NCBI GenBank assembly: GCA_002943765.1
Contig: PQWQ01000006.1
Location: 496,001 to 560,000, forward strand
Reading direction: 5' to 3'
Source of the DNA: Psoroptes ovis
Lineage: Eukaryota; Arthropoda; Arachnida; Sarcoptiformes; Psoroptidae
DNA length: 64,000 nucleotides
A program made the translations under genes and the position numbers. Numbering within the stretch: the stretch's first letter is position 1; the number at the start of each line of letters is the position of its first letter. The notes beneath the pieces were generated by a model that saw only the letters and a program-made list of their open reading frames with translations, did no database searches and was not told the origin of the DNA. Positions 1 through 11,899 of the stretch are shown here, in pieces.

Positions 1-926
1 GAACGCATCGGTGACGGTGCACGCGATGATGATCGTGATGATGCACGCGAAGGCCCGCGTGATAATGGTCGTGATGATTGATTGAACATACAATGCATAG
101 GATCAGCACATCTTCTAGCATTGTTGCGATATTTGAAATGGTTGTAACACCATTTGCCATTAGGATCATAACGATGTGATCGACTTCTGGATCTATTTCG
201 TCGTCTTCGCTGACAGTGCTGGTCATTACGGGAACTGACCAATTGCACTGATCTATTACGTTGTATTTCGAATAGATCGTCAGCGCTCTCTAGCATCGCA
301 TTGAGATCGACGGTACTGTATTTTCCCGTTGTCTTGAAATCTTCGAGAAGTCGCTTCATAGCTACACGAACTCCCGCGGCTACGACGGTGTCCAGATTCT
401 TAAACCATCGGTTCATCACGATATCGAAGGAAACCGAATTGGTAACCATTAATGCAAGATGCCGGTAAAATTCGGATGGTTTTCGATTACCAATGTGTTC
501 GCTCAATAATTGGTTCATACGACTTTCGGCTGAAGGCGAAAATCGAGCGATGATAGCTTCGCACAGGGTCTTGTAAAGACCTGGCTCATAATTTTCATCG
601 ATGATATCAGCAAGTTTGGTGCTAATATCGTTTGAAAACCGACTGACCAGATGGTAATACTTGGTCTCTTCAGAGGTCACTTTCGCAACCTTGAAATGTG
701 CTTCGGCATTTCTGATCCAACCAGCAGGATTGTTGAACCAGAAATCTTGCAGTTTAACCGATACTGCTGAAGTTTCGGTGTTGTTAACGCTGTTGCTGCT
801 TGCGGCAAACTGCAGTTGTTCAATCAATTTCTTCATGTTCAGTAGTTGGGTTTTCATCTCTGACACACACTCAGAGGGATTAAGATCGTCGGTAATATCG
901 CCAAGAAGATTGCCGGTTTTAGCCAT
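1..926 (-). CDS. Gag polyprotein of a Ty3/gypsy-type retrotransposon (partial, C-terminus outside window)
   Basis: Structural protein of an LTR retrotransposon that assembles cytoplasmic particles and packages element RNA. The frame is open for 308 codons from the ATG at 926-924 to the window edge without a stop. Near residues 57-80 it has the gag pattern VKLQDFW...PAGWIRNAEAHF. This is followed by a helical capsid-like part with ARFSPSAESRMNQLL and a GNRKPSEF segment. Near the visible end is a zinc-knuckle-like array C-x2-H-x9-C-x5-C (WCYNHFKYRNNARRC...C), then an Arg/Ser-rich tail. This arrangement is typical of Mag/gypsy-type Gag proteins in arthropods. The start was chosen because the ATG lies 18 bases downstream of the LTR end, just after the primer site. 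No frameshift is seen in the visible part. Confidence 0.85.
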   Translation of the reverse strand, partial: MAKTGNLLGDITDDLNPSECVSEMKTQLLNMKKLIEQLQFAASSNSVNNTETSAVSVKLQDFWFNNPAGWIRNAEAHFKVAKVTSEETKYYHLVSRFSNDISTKLADIIDENYEPGLYKTLCEAIIARFSPSAESRMNQLLSEHIGNRKPSEFYRHLALMVTNSVSFDIVMNRWFKNLDTVVAAGVRVAMKRLLEDFKTTGKYSTVDLNAMLESADDLFEIQRNRSVQLVSSRNDQHCQRRRRNRSRSRSHRYDPNGKWCYNHFKYRNNARRCADPMHCMFNQSSRPLSRGPSRASSRSSSRAPSPMR

Positions 927-930
927 TGTA

Positions 931-944
931 CCGGGTCACCAAAA
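931..944 (-). other. Putative tRNA primer-binding site
   Basis: Directly after the LTR end on the minus strand the sequence reads TTTTGGTGACCCGG. The core TGGTGACCCGG begins with TGG, the complement of a tRNA 3' CCA end, as in LTR-element primer sites. The primer tRNA would end in CCGGGTCACCA. I do not assign its identity. Confidence 0.6.
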
Positions 945-1184
945 TGTAGCAGTGCACGAATTTGATGATTGATAAATTAAGTTGAAAGTCAAATTTGAAG
1001 ATTGATAATTAATGATTTTTTAATGATTTTTGAAATAAGAAAAATGTAAGTTTATATACAAAATTTTAAACAGAAAATGACAAAGTTGATAATGACAAAT
1101 TGGTCATTATTAATTGACATTCTTAATCATCGATTGTGATTGGTTGGTTGGTTGGTTGTTTGGTGATGAAGGTTCATCACTACA
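945..1184 (-). repeat. 5' long terminal repeat (240 bp)
   Basis: On the minus strand the segment starts TGTAG and ends CTACA, so it has the TG...CA ends and a 5-bp terminal inverted repeat expected of an LTR. It abuts the primer site and contains a TATATAAA box at 1051-1058, which would serve element transcription. The second LTR is outside the window, so its limits are inferred from these landmarks. Confidence 0.7.
1051..1058 (-). promoter_or_regulatory. TATA box within the LTR
   Basis: TATATAAA on the minus strand, inside the LTR, about 125 bases upstream of the gag ATG. It is the likely core promoter of the retrotransposon. Confidence 0.5.
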
Positions 1185-2032
1185 TGTTATTTTGAAAATC
1201 TTTTATCACAATGGACATTATGCTTGATAATGGTTTGGATTTTGATTATTTTTTACATAATTTTTGATTCCATTCCTCATTAGAAGGATTCTTTCAATTG
1301 TAAATGCCATTTTTTAATTCAAAGATTAGAAAGAGTAGAGGGGTCAATTCATAATGAAATTTACATAAATATTGATAATTGCACCAAAATCTATTTGTAA
1401 TCTAATAGTTGTCTGATTCTTAAGTATTTTTTCATTTCAATGCTTAATCAGCATGAATTCAATTCACATATGTTGATTCATAATAATATAATTTATTCAT
1501 TATTAATTTTTAGTTAACTTACATAAAAAAAATTAAATAAAAAATTAAAAAAAGAAAATTTAGAGTGAAAAAATAAATTCAAATGAAGACATAAAAAAAC
1601 ATTTATTATAAATAATCAAAATTTACTGAAAAGAAATAAAAAAACAATGATAAAAATTATAAACAACAATATTCATAATAATCAATTTGAAAATGTGAAA
1701 AAATAAATTTAATGTTCGTTGGTTGATAGTTGGTGAATTCATTTTGAAATAATATCTTCGATACTCATATGATTTTTAATTGCCGTTGTTAATTCAATCG
1801 TTCCTATGTTTGATCAACAATTGATTGTCCATGATCTTCGCCATGAATTACTAGATTATTTTTATTATGTTATTCATGTGTATATGAAAATATTTATATA
1901 GGTATTTTGTTTTTGATTCAATTTCTATTTAGATAGTTATTATTTATATTAAAAAATTTTATAAATTTTACATCTCTCTTAGCAAAAATATAATTTTTCA
2001 CAAAAAAAATTGTCAAATTTGAAATGTAAAAC
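1185..2032. other. AT-rich intergenic stretch, no gene seen
   Basis: Flank between the retrotransposon and the 3' end of the minus-strand Bm86-like gene. It is AT-rich with A and T runs. Several TTTATT hexamers (AATAAA on the minus strand) could serve as poly(A) signals for that gene. No credible reading frame. Confidence 0.6.
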
Positions 2033-5000
2033 TTACCTAGATCTTATGAATAAGAATAAAACGGCAATAACCAAAACGGCAGCAACAATTGCCAATATGA
2101 TTGTCGATATTTTATAGCCATTCGTTTGGTCATCATCATTAACTTTTTTATCATGATCATCGTTTTTATGTAAATCACTTTTTTTGATTTTACAATCATC
2201 GCCTATCCAGCCATCATGACATGAACAAATTTCACGTTTTTCATACATAGTAAAATAACAAGTGCCATTATTGCATTGTTTCGAACATTTATCTGGAAAA
2301 AAAAATTTGTATCATAGTTTAAATGCCAAATTTTCATATTAGTTTCATTTCATTTTTTCATATTAGTTTTCATCTATTTACCATCACATGTTGAACTTAG
2401 ATTTGATAATAAATAGCCATTATTGCATTTACAAATTGGCATCGGTAAAGTGCCTTCGGTAAATGTTTTTTCAATGAATAATGACTCATCAAACAATTTT
2501 GCATTCAATTTCGTTTCAATATTTTGTGCATTATTATCATCGATCATTATACAAAGTGCTGATGAATCTTCACATTTGTATCCTAAATCTTCACATGTTT
2601 TCACTGTTTAAAAAAAAAGAAAATTTTATCCATATTTATAAAAGTAAAACTGATTTTAAAAATAACATTAACGTATACTCACGTGTACATGCACTATATT
2701 TTGCCGATGGTGTAGGATAATATTTATTCGGTTTAAAATCTTTTCCGCAATTACATTCAAAATCTGTACCATCATTGATTGCATTACAATATGAATTTGG
2801 GAAAAATTTACATGGCGTTGATTCACAAAACTATGTTTGTATTTTGTTTAAGAAATGAAAAAGGGGTTGAAAATTTTCTTATCTAATCAAAATTACATCA
2901 AAAACTTACGTCATATAGATTGAATGTAATCATAGAATCATTTCTTTTGATCAATGTATTGCGAACTGAATTATGTGGATTTTTCTTCATAAATGTGCAT
3001 AGATTTTTGTCACCATTTTCAAATAAATATGAATAATTGATACAATGTTCTGACAATAATTTAATAATTTTTTCTTTTGATGGATTTTCACTGCTCACTG
3101 TCATTACATCCGTTTTGGGAATCCAAACATTTGCTTTACAATCAAATGTTTCATTTTCATTTTCGATGCAGGAAGTTTTATCAAGTTTTATGCTTGTTTT
3201 AGCAAGTAATTCTTTAAGAATGTCACGGAAAAAATTTTCGGTCTAAAAGAAAAGAAATTATGATCAAGTATTAGACAATAATATAAGCGAAGAAAAGTAA
3301 TTTTCAATCAAAAGAAATGTCATGGTATTGTTTCATAAAGAACTAAATAAGAAAATTTCAAGCATATTTACCGTTTTCCGATTGTAAACTCGAAGAAATT
3401 CAATTTCAATTGTAAAGTAATTGTTTGAGGCATCTGGTTCACAATTTTCATCTTGTTCGTTATAGTTGAATCCATTGATACACTCACAATACTTATCAAT
3501 TGAAGTTGTTTTGTGGTGTTTTCCATTAACAAACGGTTCATCAATATTCCAATCATATATTGAATTTATTGCTTTCAATGATTCAATCACATTTTCTGGC
3601 TTACAATTGACAAATGGATTTCCAATCGATGAACAACTAATATAGGGTTATGAACGAACCAAGAAAATAGATGAACTTATTATTTATAAATTTATCTATC
3701 AATTTTTTGTGAAAATTTACCTTTTAATCAACCGTGTATCACATGGAGAAATACATTCAAAATCATTGATATTATTCATGTCTTTTGAATATTTAATCAT
3801 CCTTTCCGGACACGAATCCCATCGACATTTACCATAATGATTATCGAAATGTTTACCATGTTGGCAATTACATATAAATTTTCCATTCTCATCATATTCA
3901 AAATTTTCACACCCCATTTTTTTATGTATTTCATCGTTGTCTATTTGATGATGATAAAATAAAATTAAAAACAATCAATATTTCCATCATAATTATTTAC
4001 CATTCGATTCACATTTTTTCGTCTCTTGATTGTAGTGAAAACCAAATTTACATAAACAATTTCCATTAACATCAACATATGGTCTTTCCATTTCTTTTAA
4101 TTCATCTGAGTTTTTAGGCAAACACTTTTGCAATTGGTTTTCAAATTCTTTCTGAATTTCACATCGGCCAGTATTACTGTCCAATGCGTACGTAGTGAAG
4201 CAACCACATTTAGATTTACCGTTCTTTGCATTGAATGAACATTTTTGTTGACAATTCAAATCAAGTTCACATAATCGATCACGACATTGTGCTTTAGGGC
4301 CGAATTCGCCATCAACATTATAGAGATCGGATGGACAAACACAACGATAACCATCATTATTTTTATCATCAGTTGATTTTTCACATTTCGCTAGTTTATC
4401 TTCACAAGGTTCCTTTGGAATATGACCTTTAAAATATCGATGTGTTGAATTGCAAACATCATATTCAACACATTCATCATTAATGCGAACAAAATTTTCA
4501 TTACATAAACATATCGGTCTGCGTTCTTTGTCTAATCCAAAATGTTCATTTGGTTTACATGTTTTGTTTGTTGGTGATATACAGCTGAATAAAGATGAGA
4601 ATAACGTGGGAAAATCAATCTCAAATTAAATTGAATAATCGAATAATTACCTTCGGATTGAAGGAATCCAATTCACCCCTTTTGAACACTGGCATTTGAA
4701 ATCATTCGATGAACTTTCGCACAAACCATAATTATTTTCACGACAATACTTATGCCCTTGCAAACGCAAACAATAATCAACTGTTTCACATTTTTCACCA
4801 TAAGCCCAAAATCTGCACTCACAATGACCAACCGGTTGAGGTGCAAAATATCGTCGACATGTGCCACGATCATCATTTTCAAAACAATAATTTGCCTCTA
4901 AATTTTCATTGACACATGGATCATTCAGTATAATTTGTTCGATTGTATAATTCAGTTTTAAATAGTTTTTTGTTGTATTTTTGATCATAAAACGTAATAT

Positions 5001-8000
5001 CAATTGAAAATTTTCAATATTTTTATCTGATTTTTCATAAATTAATTTATTTATTTGATGTTCGTTCAAATCCTGATTATCAATGAGAACATTATGATTA
5101 ATATTGAATTTTTTAAAATTAGCATTCAAAATATTAATAATTTACCTGGATAAAATATTTTTCCTTTGATTTAGGTTCTGGATTGAATTCAATAATTATA
5201 TCACCATGGTCAATCCAATTGCCAAACATTTCCATAAAACCCAAATCAATTTTATAGATATCTCCATGAAGATGATTATTCAATTCTATGAATCGGCTAC
5301 GTAATTGCGCTTCAAAATCTTCATCATTTTTTATCATATATTTTTGCCTAGATGCATCGATATAGATTGAATTTCTTTCGATCTTTATCAAATCTTTTTG
5401 ATAAATGAAATCAGCTGCATTTAATTCATTCAAATTCAATGATTGGATTGCCGTGAAATTTTTCGATTCTAATTCAATATCTGATATATATTTCAATTTG
5501 AAATCTTCATCGGTATTTTCATTTTGAAACCATATCGATAGTTTATTTTCTGAAAAATTTGTTGTAAAATGGCTCATACAAATCGAATTTTCAAATGCTC
5601 TATCAGTATTAGTTGGATAGAACCACATTTCTTTTGAATCATCTGTATTGATGTATAATTTTTCACCATTACCAAAATATTTAAATGTTACACAGATATC
5701 ATCCTTTTCATTTTGTTTGATTTTTAAATTATTATTATTTAAATTTTTGGTATTATGATTCGGTATGTAAATTGTTTCACCTTCAATTTCTTCATTAATA
5801 TTATAAATTAATTTAGACTCATCACTGACTCTGAATAAATTAATTTTCAATAAATTTTTATTGAAAATATTTGAACAACCATTTTCACAATTGATGATTG
5901 AATGTTGATAGATTGTTTGTAATAGACAACGAGTCATGCTGTTTTTTTGGCAAAAAAAAGCAGTAATTAAGAGATTTATGATAAAAGAAAAAAAATAATT
6001 ACTATTCAAATAATGAAATCTTTGAATTAAAAAAAAATTACTTAGCATTAAAGGCGAAATCGACTGGACAATCATCAATGCCACTCAATGGGAAATCTCG
6101 CCATTCTTTTCCTTGTTTATCACCATACCAAAAATATCTTGGACTTGATGGTGCAACAAACTGAATCATTTTTTGAGAATTATTTAATTTTTACTCAATT
6201 ATTGTAAAATATTGCTTACTTTTGGTTGTTGACCAGTCAGTTTCGAAGTAACTGTGGCTTCACCGGATTTAAATGAGTAAAAAATTCTATATGGTCCTCT
6301 AATGGGAACATTTTGGAATGTGATTTCCTTCGCTTGTGACTTCTCACTGTCTTTGCAACTATTCGGTGCAATGTTTTCAATTGTTCCATCATAAAAAATT
6401 ATATAAAATTGTGAAACTTTACAAAAATCAACAGGTGGTTTTGGCTTAATAGCCAACTTCAAGTCCATTTTTCCATCAGATCCATATTGCACATTTTCAT
6501 ATTGCCAATCAGTGAAACCTTCAATATTATTTATTATAATTGTTATGGATATTATATATTCATTACATTCGAATGATTATATCATGGAAAATACCTTCTT
6601 TTTTGGGCGCCTCTTTTGGACTAGGCGATTTCGGCTTCAAATTTAATATTAATCTACGATGTTCCCTATCTTTTTGGACTGGATCGAATTTGAATTCTAG
6701 CCAATGATTCTTGAATAAATCAGATTCACGGGGCTCAAAAAAATTGCTGAAATTCAGTCCTTTTGAAAAGTCATATCCATCGGTAAACTCGAATATATTT
6801 TCACTATCTTTGTCATTGCAATTAACTATTGTTAAATTATGTACTTTGACATTGTCAAAATTTAATGTGACTTTGTATGCACGAAGATCAATATATGGAA
6901 TTGAAATACTATCACCAACGTTTTCAATTGTTAAACTTGATTCATCTGGTTTTTTTACATTGATTTTCAAACCTTTATCATTTTTTGATTCAATCGCTTG
7001 TTTTAAATTATTTAAAATATTGTTTGCTATTTCTGCATTTTCTAAATTTTGAAACAAAGTAAATATTCTGATGAATGGCGATTTATCCAATACTTTCTTG
7101 CCGAATTCTTCCAACTCAAATTTATTCAAATTACCATTGTAGTAATACTTGAAACAATTAGCCATAATATCACAAGCAAAAATGTTTTTTTCAGGATTTT
7201 TAGTCTGATCCTTCATTATAATATTATAATCAAAAAAGTTATGATTATATATCCAATTTTTATTATCGACTTGTTTTTTTGGCATCACTATTGTTTTGAA
7301 AGAGTTTATTTCATCATTATCAATCTTGTTAAAATTGACGATAATTCCATCTTTATACGGTTTAATTACAGTAATTGTAATCATGGTTCTTCCATTAGGT
7401 CTTATAGCGAAATATTTGCCCAAACAAAAACCAAGAGTTTTATCTGCTATTTTCTCATTATAAAAATCAATATCATTAGGAAGTTCAATGGCAAAACTTT
7501 CATGTTCAAATGTTAATGTAATATTCAAAAAATTTGATAAATCATCATTTCCATTAGTAGTCTTTATGCTTATGCAAGTCGTTTCAAAATCGTCGTTATC
7601 ATTGATTATATATTGTAATATTGCCGGACCAGAATCTTTTTTATAATTAAAAGTTACAGAATCTTGATTTTCTGTGAAATTTTTCAACATTTTGTGAAAA
7701 TTTTCACTTTCTCCATGATGAAATGGCAGATCAATTTTTCTTTTAAATTCAACTAAATGAAAATTCAAAATAAATCGAAATATTTGAACAATTTGATTGG
7801 ATAAGAAGATTGATTACCTTGAACATCTTTAAATAATATTCTCTTATCATTCGAATCAATTGTAAAATTTTTCCATTCATCAAATGTTAATGACATTATA
7901 TTTGTTTCTTGGAAACTTTCCTTATTGTGTTTGAAAAAATTCTGTTCTCTTTCTAAGCATTTTTTCTTATCAATACAACTAGGTGAAAAATCTTTATTGG

Positions 8001-8528
8001 TCCAATACTGATTCGATGATATTGCATTCATGATAAAGATTAAAAAAAGAAAAAATTTTCAATCCAATCCATAATGAAAAACAATCTATGAGATTTAAAT
8101 TATCATAAGTTTTAATTAATCAAACTTACATTGAATTTTATTTCGAAATTTGAAACTAAATCTTCTTCTGTCTTTAAATATTTTTGATTCAATCGCAAGT
8201 CTTCATTATTTTCAAATGATGAATCATAGAGATAAAAATTAAAAGTTTCATCATTGTTTGGAATTTGTGGCCAATCATTATCAATTGTTGTGTCGATTTT
8301 TAACCATCCTTTTGAGTCTGAGTTATTAATTCATTTTTAAGAGAAAAAATTCATATAAATTAATTGGCAATGATTATTCAGAGATAAATTATCACTGATC
8401 TATCATAAATTAATGAGCATCGATGAATGATACATACCAAGTTCATAGGCGGTTGTACTTTGAAAAATGATTGATAAAATAATTGGAATAAAAATTGAAT
8501 GATTTTTTATTTTCTTTTTTAAATTCAT
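2033..8528 (-). CDS. Bm86/ATAQ-like EGF-repeat type I membrane protein, 15 exons, about 1763 aa
   Basis: Exons (minus): 8528-8438, 8317-8130, 8007-7818, 7752-6595, 6518-6220, 6160-6042, 5938-5146, 5072-4651, 4584-4001, 3940-3721, 3636-3372, 3242-2910, 2830-2683, 2603-2382, 2292-2033. All junctions keep phase and the total is 5292 nt. Residues 1-27 form a signal peptide. Residues 30 to about 995 are cysteine-poor and not recognised. From about 998 there are repeated six-cysteine EGF-like modules, many ending in an aromatic-N-x5-K/R/N-C pattern. A cysteine-poor SEA-like stretch (about 1420-1550) precedes more EGF-like modules. A hydrophobic helix (about 1737-1758) is followed by a very short RSR tail. 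The C-terminal 760 residues follow the layout of tick Bm86/ATAQ midgut antigens, which act at the gut cell surface; the exact role is unknown. The stop TAA overlaps a consensus donor (GTAAGT at 2036-2031), so an alternative tail is possible. The exon chain is well supported; the family call is from memory of Bm86. Confidence 0.75.
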
Positions 8529-10528
8529 GATGTGTTCAGGTGTTCTTTAAGTTTTTATTTGAAAAAATAATTCAATCAAGAAATTCAAACATAAATCTTT
8601 TTTACAAAATAAACGATCAAATTATACCAAACTAATCAACAGAAAAAAATGAAATGATTCTTATTTTTTTCCTAAATTTTCAATTTCAATTCTGAAAATC
8701 GTTTGGAATTTCAAGTGGATCAATGATACAAGGGGAGAGAGAAATCGAAGCAAAATCTTATCTGGAGACATTGATGATAATATCTAAATGGGATACAATT
8801 TTTTTTTATTAAATTGTTTGTTTGGTAAAGATTATGTTCAATTAGATTTTCGATTTTTCCATTACATTCAAGTACCATTGTTTTTATTGCTACACACATA
8901 TATATTAGATTCAATATCAACGTAATGATATTAATCATCTATCGATCGATCAATCAATCAATCAATTTTTCAATTAATTAATCAACACTATTACCTTTTG
9001 TTAAATAGGATCCGATAAATAATATTTTATTTGCATTGATTTTAATTAAATCAATTGATTTTTTTTGGAAATATATTTGACTGATATTTTTTACTTTTTG
9101 CTTTGAGCAATGGCAATAATGAAATGCAATAACTGCCTTTCCCTGAAAAACCACTTGATCATTTAGGTTCTAAATTATCAATGATCAATTGATTTTTTGA
9201 TACATTTTGTTGCTTGGCATTCTATTTTTGCTTTTGCAATTTCGATTGTAGAATGGAATTTTTTTTCAGGGTTTCGGTTTTTTTTCAAAATCTCAAGTGG
9301 AATTTCGTATGAAAAAATAAATTGAAATTTAAAAATGAAATAAACTAATTTTTCATAAGAAAAAAAAAATTAAATTTTCAATAATTTGATTGCATTGATC
9401 ATAATGATATGGAAAAATATCCGACATTTTTCGCCCAGTCGGATCTACATTGATCAGGATAAATTAATTGAATGCGTACATCGGACAGTGTACGCCCTTT
9501 GATTAAATGCTCAAAGTGTTCAGCTCCAATTCACCGGAAAGGAATCGAAAGCAAAAGACCAATGATAAAAAGTGAAATTTTTTTCTCGAAAAATTTTGTC
9601 CAAAAAAATCAATTAACACTGGAATGATTTTGATTAATTCAAACTTCAGCTCAGTTTTTATCAATAAATTGATTTTGCCACTACAACCATGGATTTTTCA
9701 TTTTAAATTTTTTCTAAAAAATTTAAAAATAATCAATTTCTATTCATTGATAATTTTTCATTTTCAATATTCAATGAAATATGCTTCTTTGAACACACGC
9801 TATTCGATGGCATCAATCGTTTATGTGTTGATTTCATTGATAACAAATGTACGCACAAGTACTTCATTGTGAAATTAAATTGAGAGGGAAAAAAATACGT
9901 CATAAACCATAAATATGAACAAAATGTACATGTTTTTTATTTAACCAATTGTTTTGATTTCATTTATTTTTTATACGAAATAATAGCAACAAATATTAAT
10001 TTCAAGGTATAATGAATAATTAATTATAATGTTTTCTTTTTTTTGAGAAAAAATTCAGTTAAAGTATCTATCATCAACAGTAAAAACAAATAAAATCAAA
10101 ACACTTGTTGAACATTGTAATTGAGAGAAGCATTGAATTTTGTTAAATACATGTGAGATTTTTATAAAATTTTTCTCATAGATTCCAGATTGTAGAACAG
10201 AATCTATTCATTACTAGTGTTGATGTAACAAATTCTTTTAAGGTAATTTGATTCAATTCCCATATCATTTTTATTTTCATTTTAATTCTACAGAATTTAA
10301 ACTGAATGAAAATTTATTTTTTTCGGAGTATCCCGAAAAAAAGCATCTTTAAACAACCATCATGAAGATTGAATTGAAGTTTTTGACATAAAATTCAATT
10401 TGCGATAAATTTTTAATTAAATAATATCAAGAACCAGTGCTATGATGCCCATTTCATTGATATTATGTGCTTCATTTGACATAATAATCAATTACAGTGT
10501 TAATTAGAATAATTATTGACATTCTTTT
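8529..10528. other. Divergent intergenic region between the Bm86-like and PDGF/VEGF-like genes
   Basis: Two kilobases that should hold both divergent promoters. It contains an ATCG/ATCA simple repeat at about 8939-8966 and a less AT-rich patch at about 9420-9560 with a perfect short hairpin. The small open frames here (for example 9624-9872) have no coding character. Confidence 0.5.
9474..9495. other. Perfect 7-bp hairpin in a GC-richer patch
   Basis: GCGTACA, an 8-base loop, then TGTACGC: a perfect inverted repeat within a patch that is locally richer in G+C than its AT-rich surroundings. It lies in the shared upstream region of two divergent genes. No function can be assigned. Confidence 0.4.
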
Positions 10529-11328
10529 ATGCAAAAAATAATGATGGATATAAATATAATAAAATTCATTATTATTATGATTATATTAAATTGTAATGAT
10601 AATAATAATTCGATGATTCATATGGCAAAATTAACATTACAACAACAACATTTGACGATTGCTGAACATCGTTTAATAATGCAAGATCGTGCAATATTAC
10701 ATGTTAATCAAATGAATACGATTGGTTTATGTCGTGAACCAAAGCCATTGATCGTTTATCCACCTTCATCATCTACTAATAAAATTTATTATCCACGTGG
10801 TACTGTATGTAAAATGTTTATGATGCATTTGATTTATTTGATTTTGACTTATGTTGATTTACACATGAAAAAAAAAAATAGATAATACATCGTTGTTCTG
10901 ATCAAACTGGTTGTTGTCCTAATCAAGGTGAATTATGCCGGCCAGAAACGGTCGAAAATGTTGAAAAAGTATTTTTCGTCAATTATTATATGATCGGACA
11001 ACATGTATCGATTGGACAACGTATTGCACCACGTTTAAAAGCAATGAAAACAAATTTTACAACAATGACCGAAACGGTGCTATTCACCAATCATACTAAA
11101 TGTCAATGTATAAAATTAGCAGCCAATACTATTGAACATGATGACATACAATCGGTGATAAGTCGTCCATTGATTACAAATGAAAAATTATTATCATTAC
11201 AAACAAATTCAATATTATACAATATGATTGGTTCATTATCGATCGTTGCAATTTTAATTATATCATATTTTATTTATAAATTTATATGCATACATACATC
11301 AAGATTTAGAAATCAACAATTTGTTTGA
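10529..11328 (+). CDS. PDGF/VEGF-like growth factor with C-terminal membrane anchor, 240 aa
   Basis: Two exons, 10529-10804 and 10882-11328, joined in phase 0 over a 77-bp GT..AG intron. A hydrophobic N-terminus (about residues 8-20; alternative starts at 10541 and 10544) acts as signal peptide. The cystine-knot domain spans residues 68-168: C68-REPKP...YPRGT, then RC-x5-GCC (C97, C103, C104), C111 and FTNHTKCQC (C166, C168). This is the PDGF/VEGF signature, whose members bind receptor tyrosine kinases such as PVR in arthropods. Seven of the eight canonical cysteines are present. The second, in the usual PxC-V position, is glycine, so one inter-chain disulfide may be lost. Unusually, residues about 206-228 form a transmembrane helix followed by a short basic tail, which suggests a tethered or shed ligand. 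The family call is firm; receptor and role are inferred. Confidence 0.8.
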
Positions 11329-11899
11329 TGTAATAATTAGATGTTTATTGTTTATAAATTCTTTGTTTTATATTAAACATACAGACCTACATATCGTGTC
11401 TGGATTAACATTTTTTCGTTTGTTATCTGTTATATTCTAAAACATTTTTATTATTAGATTCTATTGATGAATCCATGTTAAACATTTTTTATTTGAAAAT
11501 TTATAATTTTTTTCTCAAATAAAAATTAATAAAATTACCATGGTAATTTCACAGATGATAAATAATGAAATTTAATTCCACATCATAGGTATCCAGATGA
11601 TAGCAATGATGATAATCATATAAACCTCAAGTCAAAAGGTATTTATCCTACAATCATAATCTTTATGGGCCCATTCTTTGTAAATTTGATTTAAGAAATA
11701 ATTGATTTTTGATTGTTTTTTAATAGAAAGATAAAAAATATATTTAATTGAATATATTTGTACAAATGATCAGCGATAATTATAGAAAATTATCTTTGAT
11801 TTAAAAAAAATCAAAAATGTAACGCAAATCATTTTAAAATATATCATTTGATGCTATTCAATATTTGCGAGAAAATACTGAAAAATATTTTAAAACAGA
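11329..11899. other. Intergenic region, 3' flank of PDGF/VEGF-like gene and 5' flank of cystinosin
   Basis: AT-rich, no credible gene. A short stretch at about 11590-11640 is flanked by AG and GT and is open in one frame, but nothing links it to a gene. Confidence 0.5.

Larger units (their letters stand above)
1..1184 (-). mobile_element. 5' part of a Ty3/gypsy-type LTR retrotransposon, truncated by the window edge
   Basis: Read on the minus strand, the order is LTR (1184 to 945), a primer-binding-site-like stretch (944 to 931) and an open gag frame (926 to 1). This is the canonical 5' end of an LTR retrotransposon. The gag part is clearly richer in G+C and uses more C/G-ending codons than the AT-rich surroundings, as expected for a mobile insertion. 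The pol region and the 3' LTR would lie to the left of the window, so intactness and the target-site duplication cannot be judged. The host flank starts at 1185. Confidence 0.85.

Noticed and set aside
661..972. 103-codon plus-strand open frame
   Set aside because: It lies antisense to the gag frame, which has strong family motifs; this is a shadow.
11590..11640. Short AG...GT-bounded open stretch that could be an extra exon
   Set aside because: No phase-consistent link to the PDGF/VEGF-like gene (which has its own stop at 11328) or to cystinosin.
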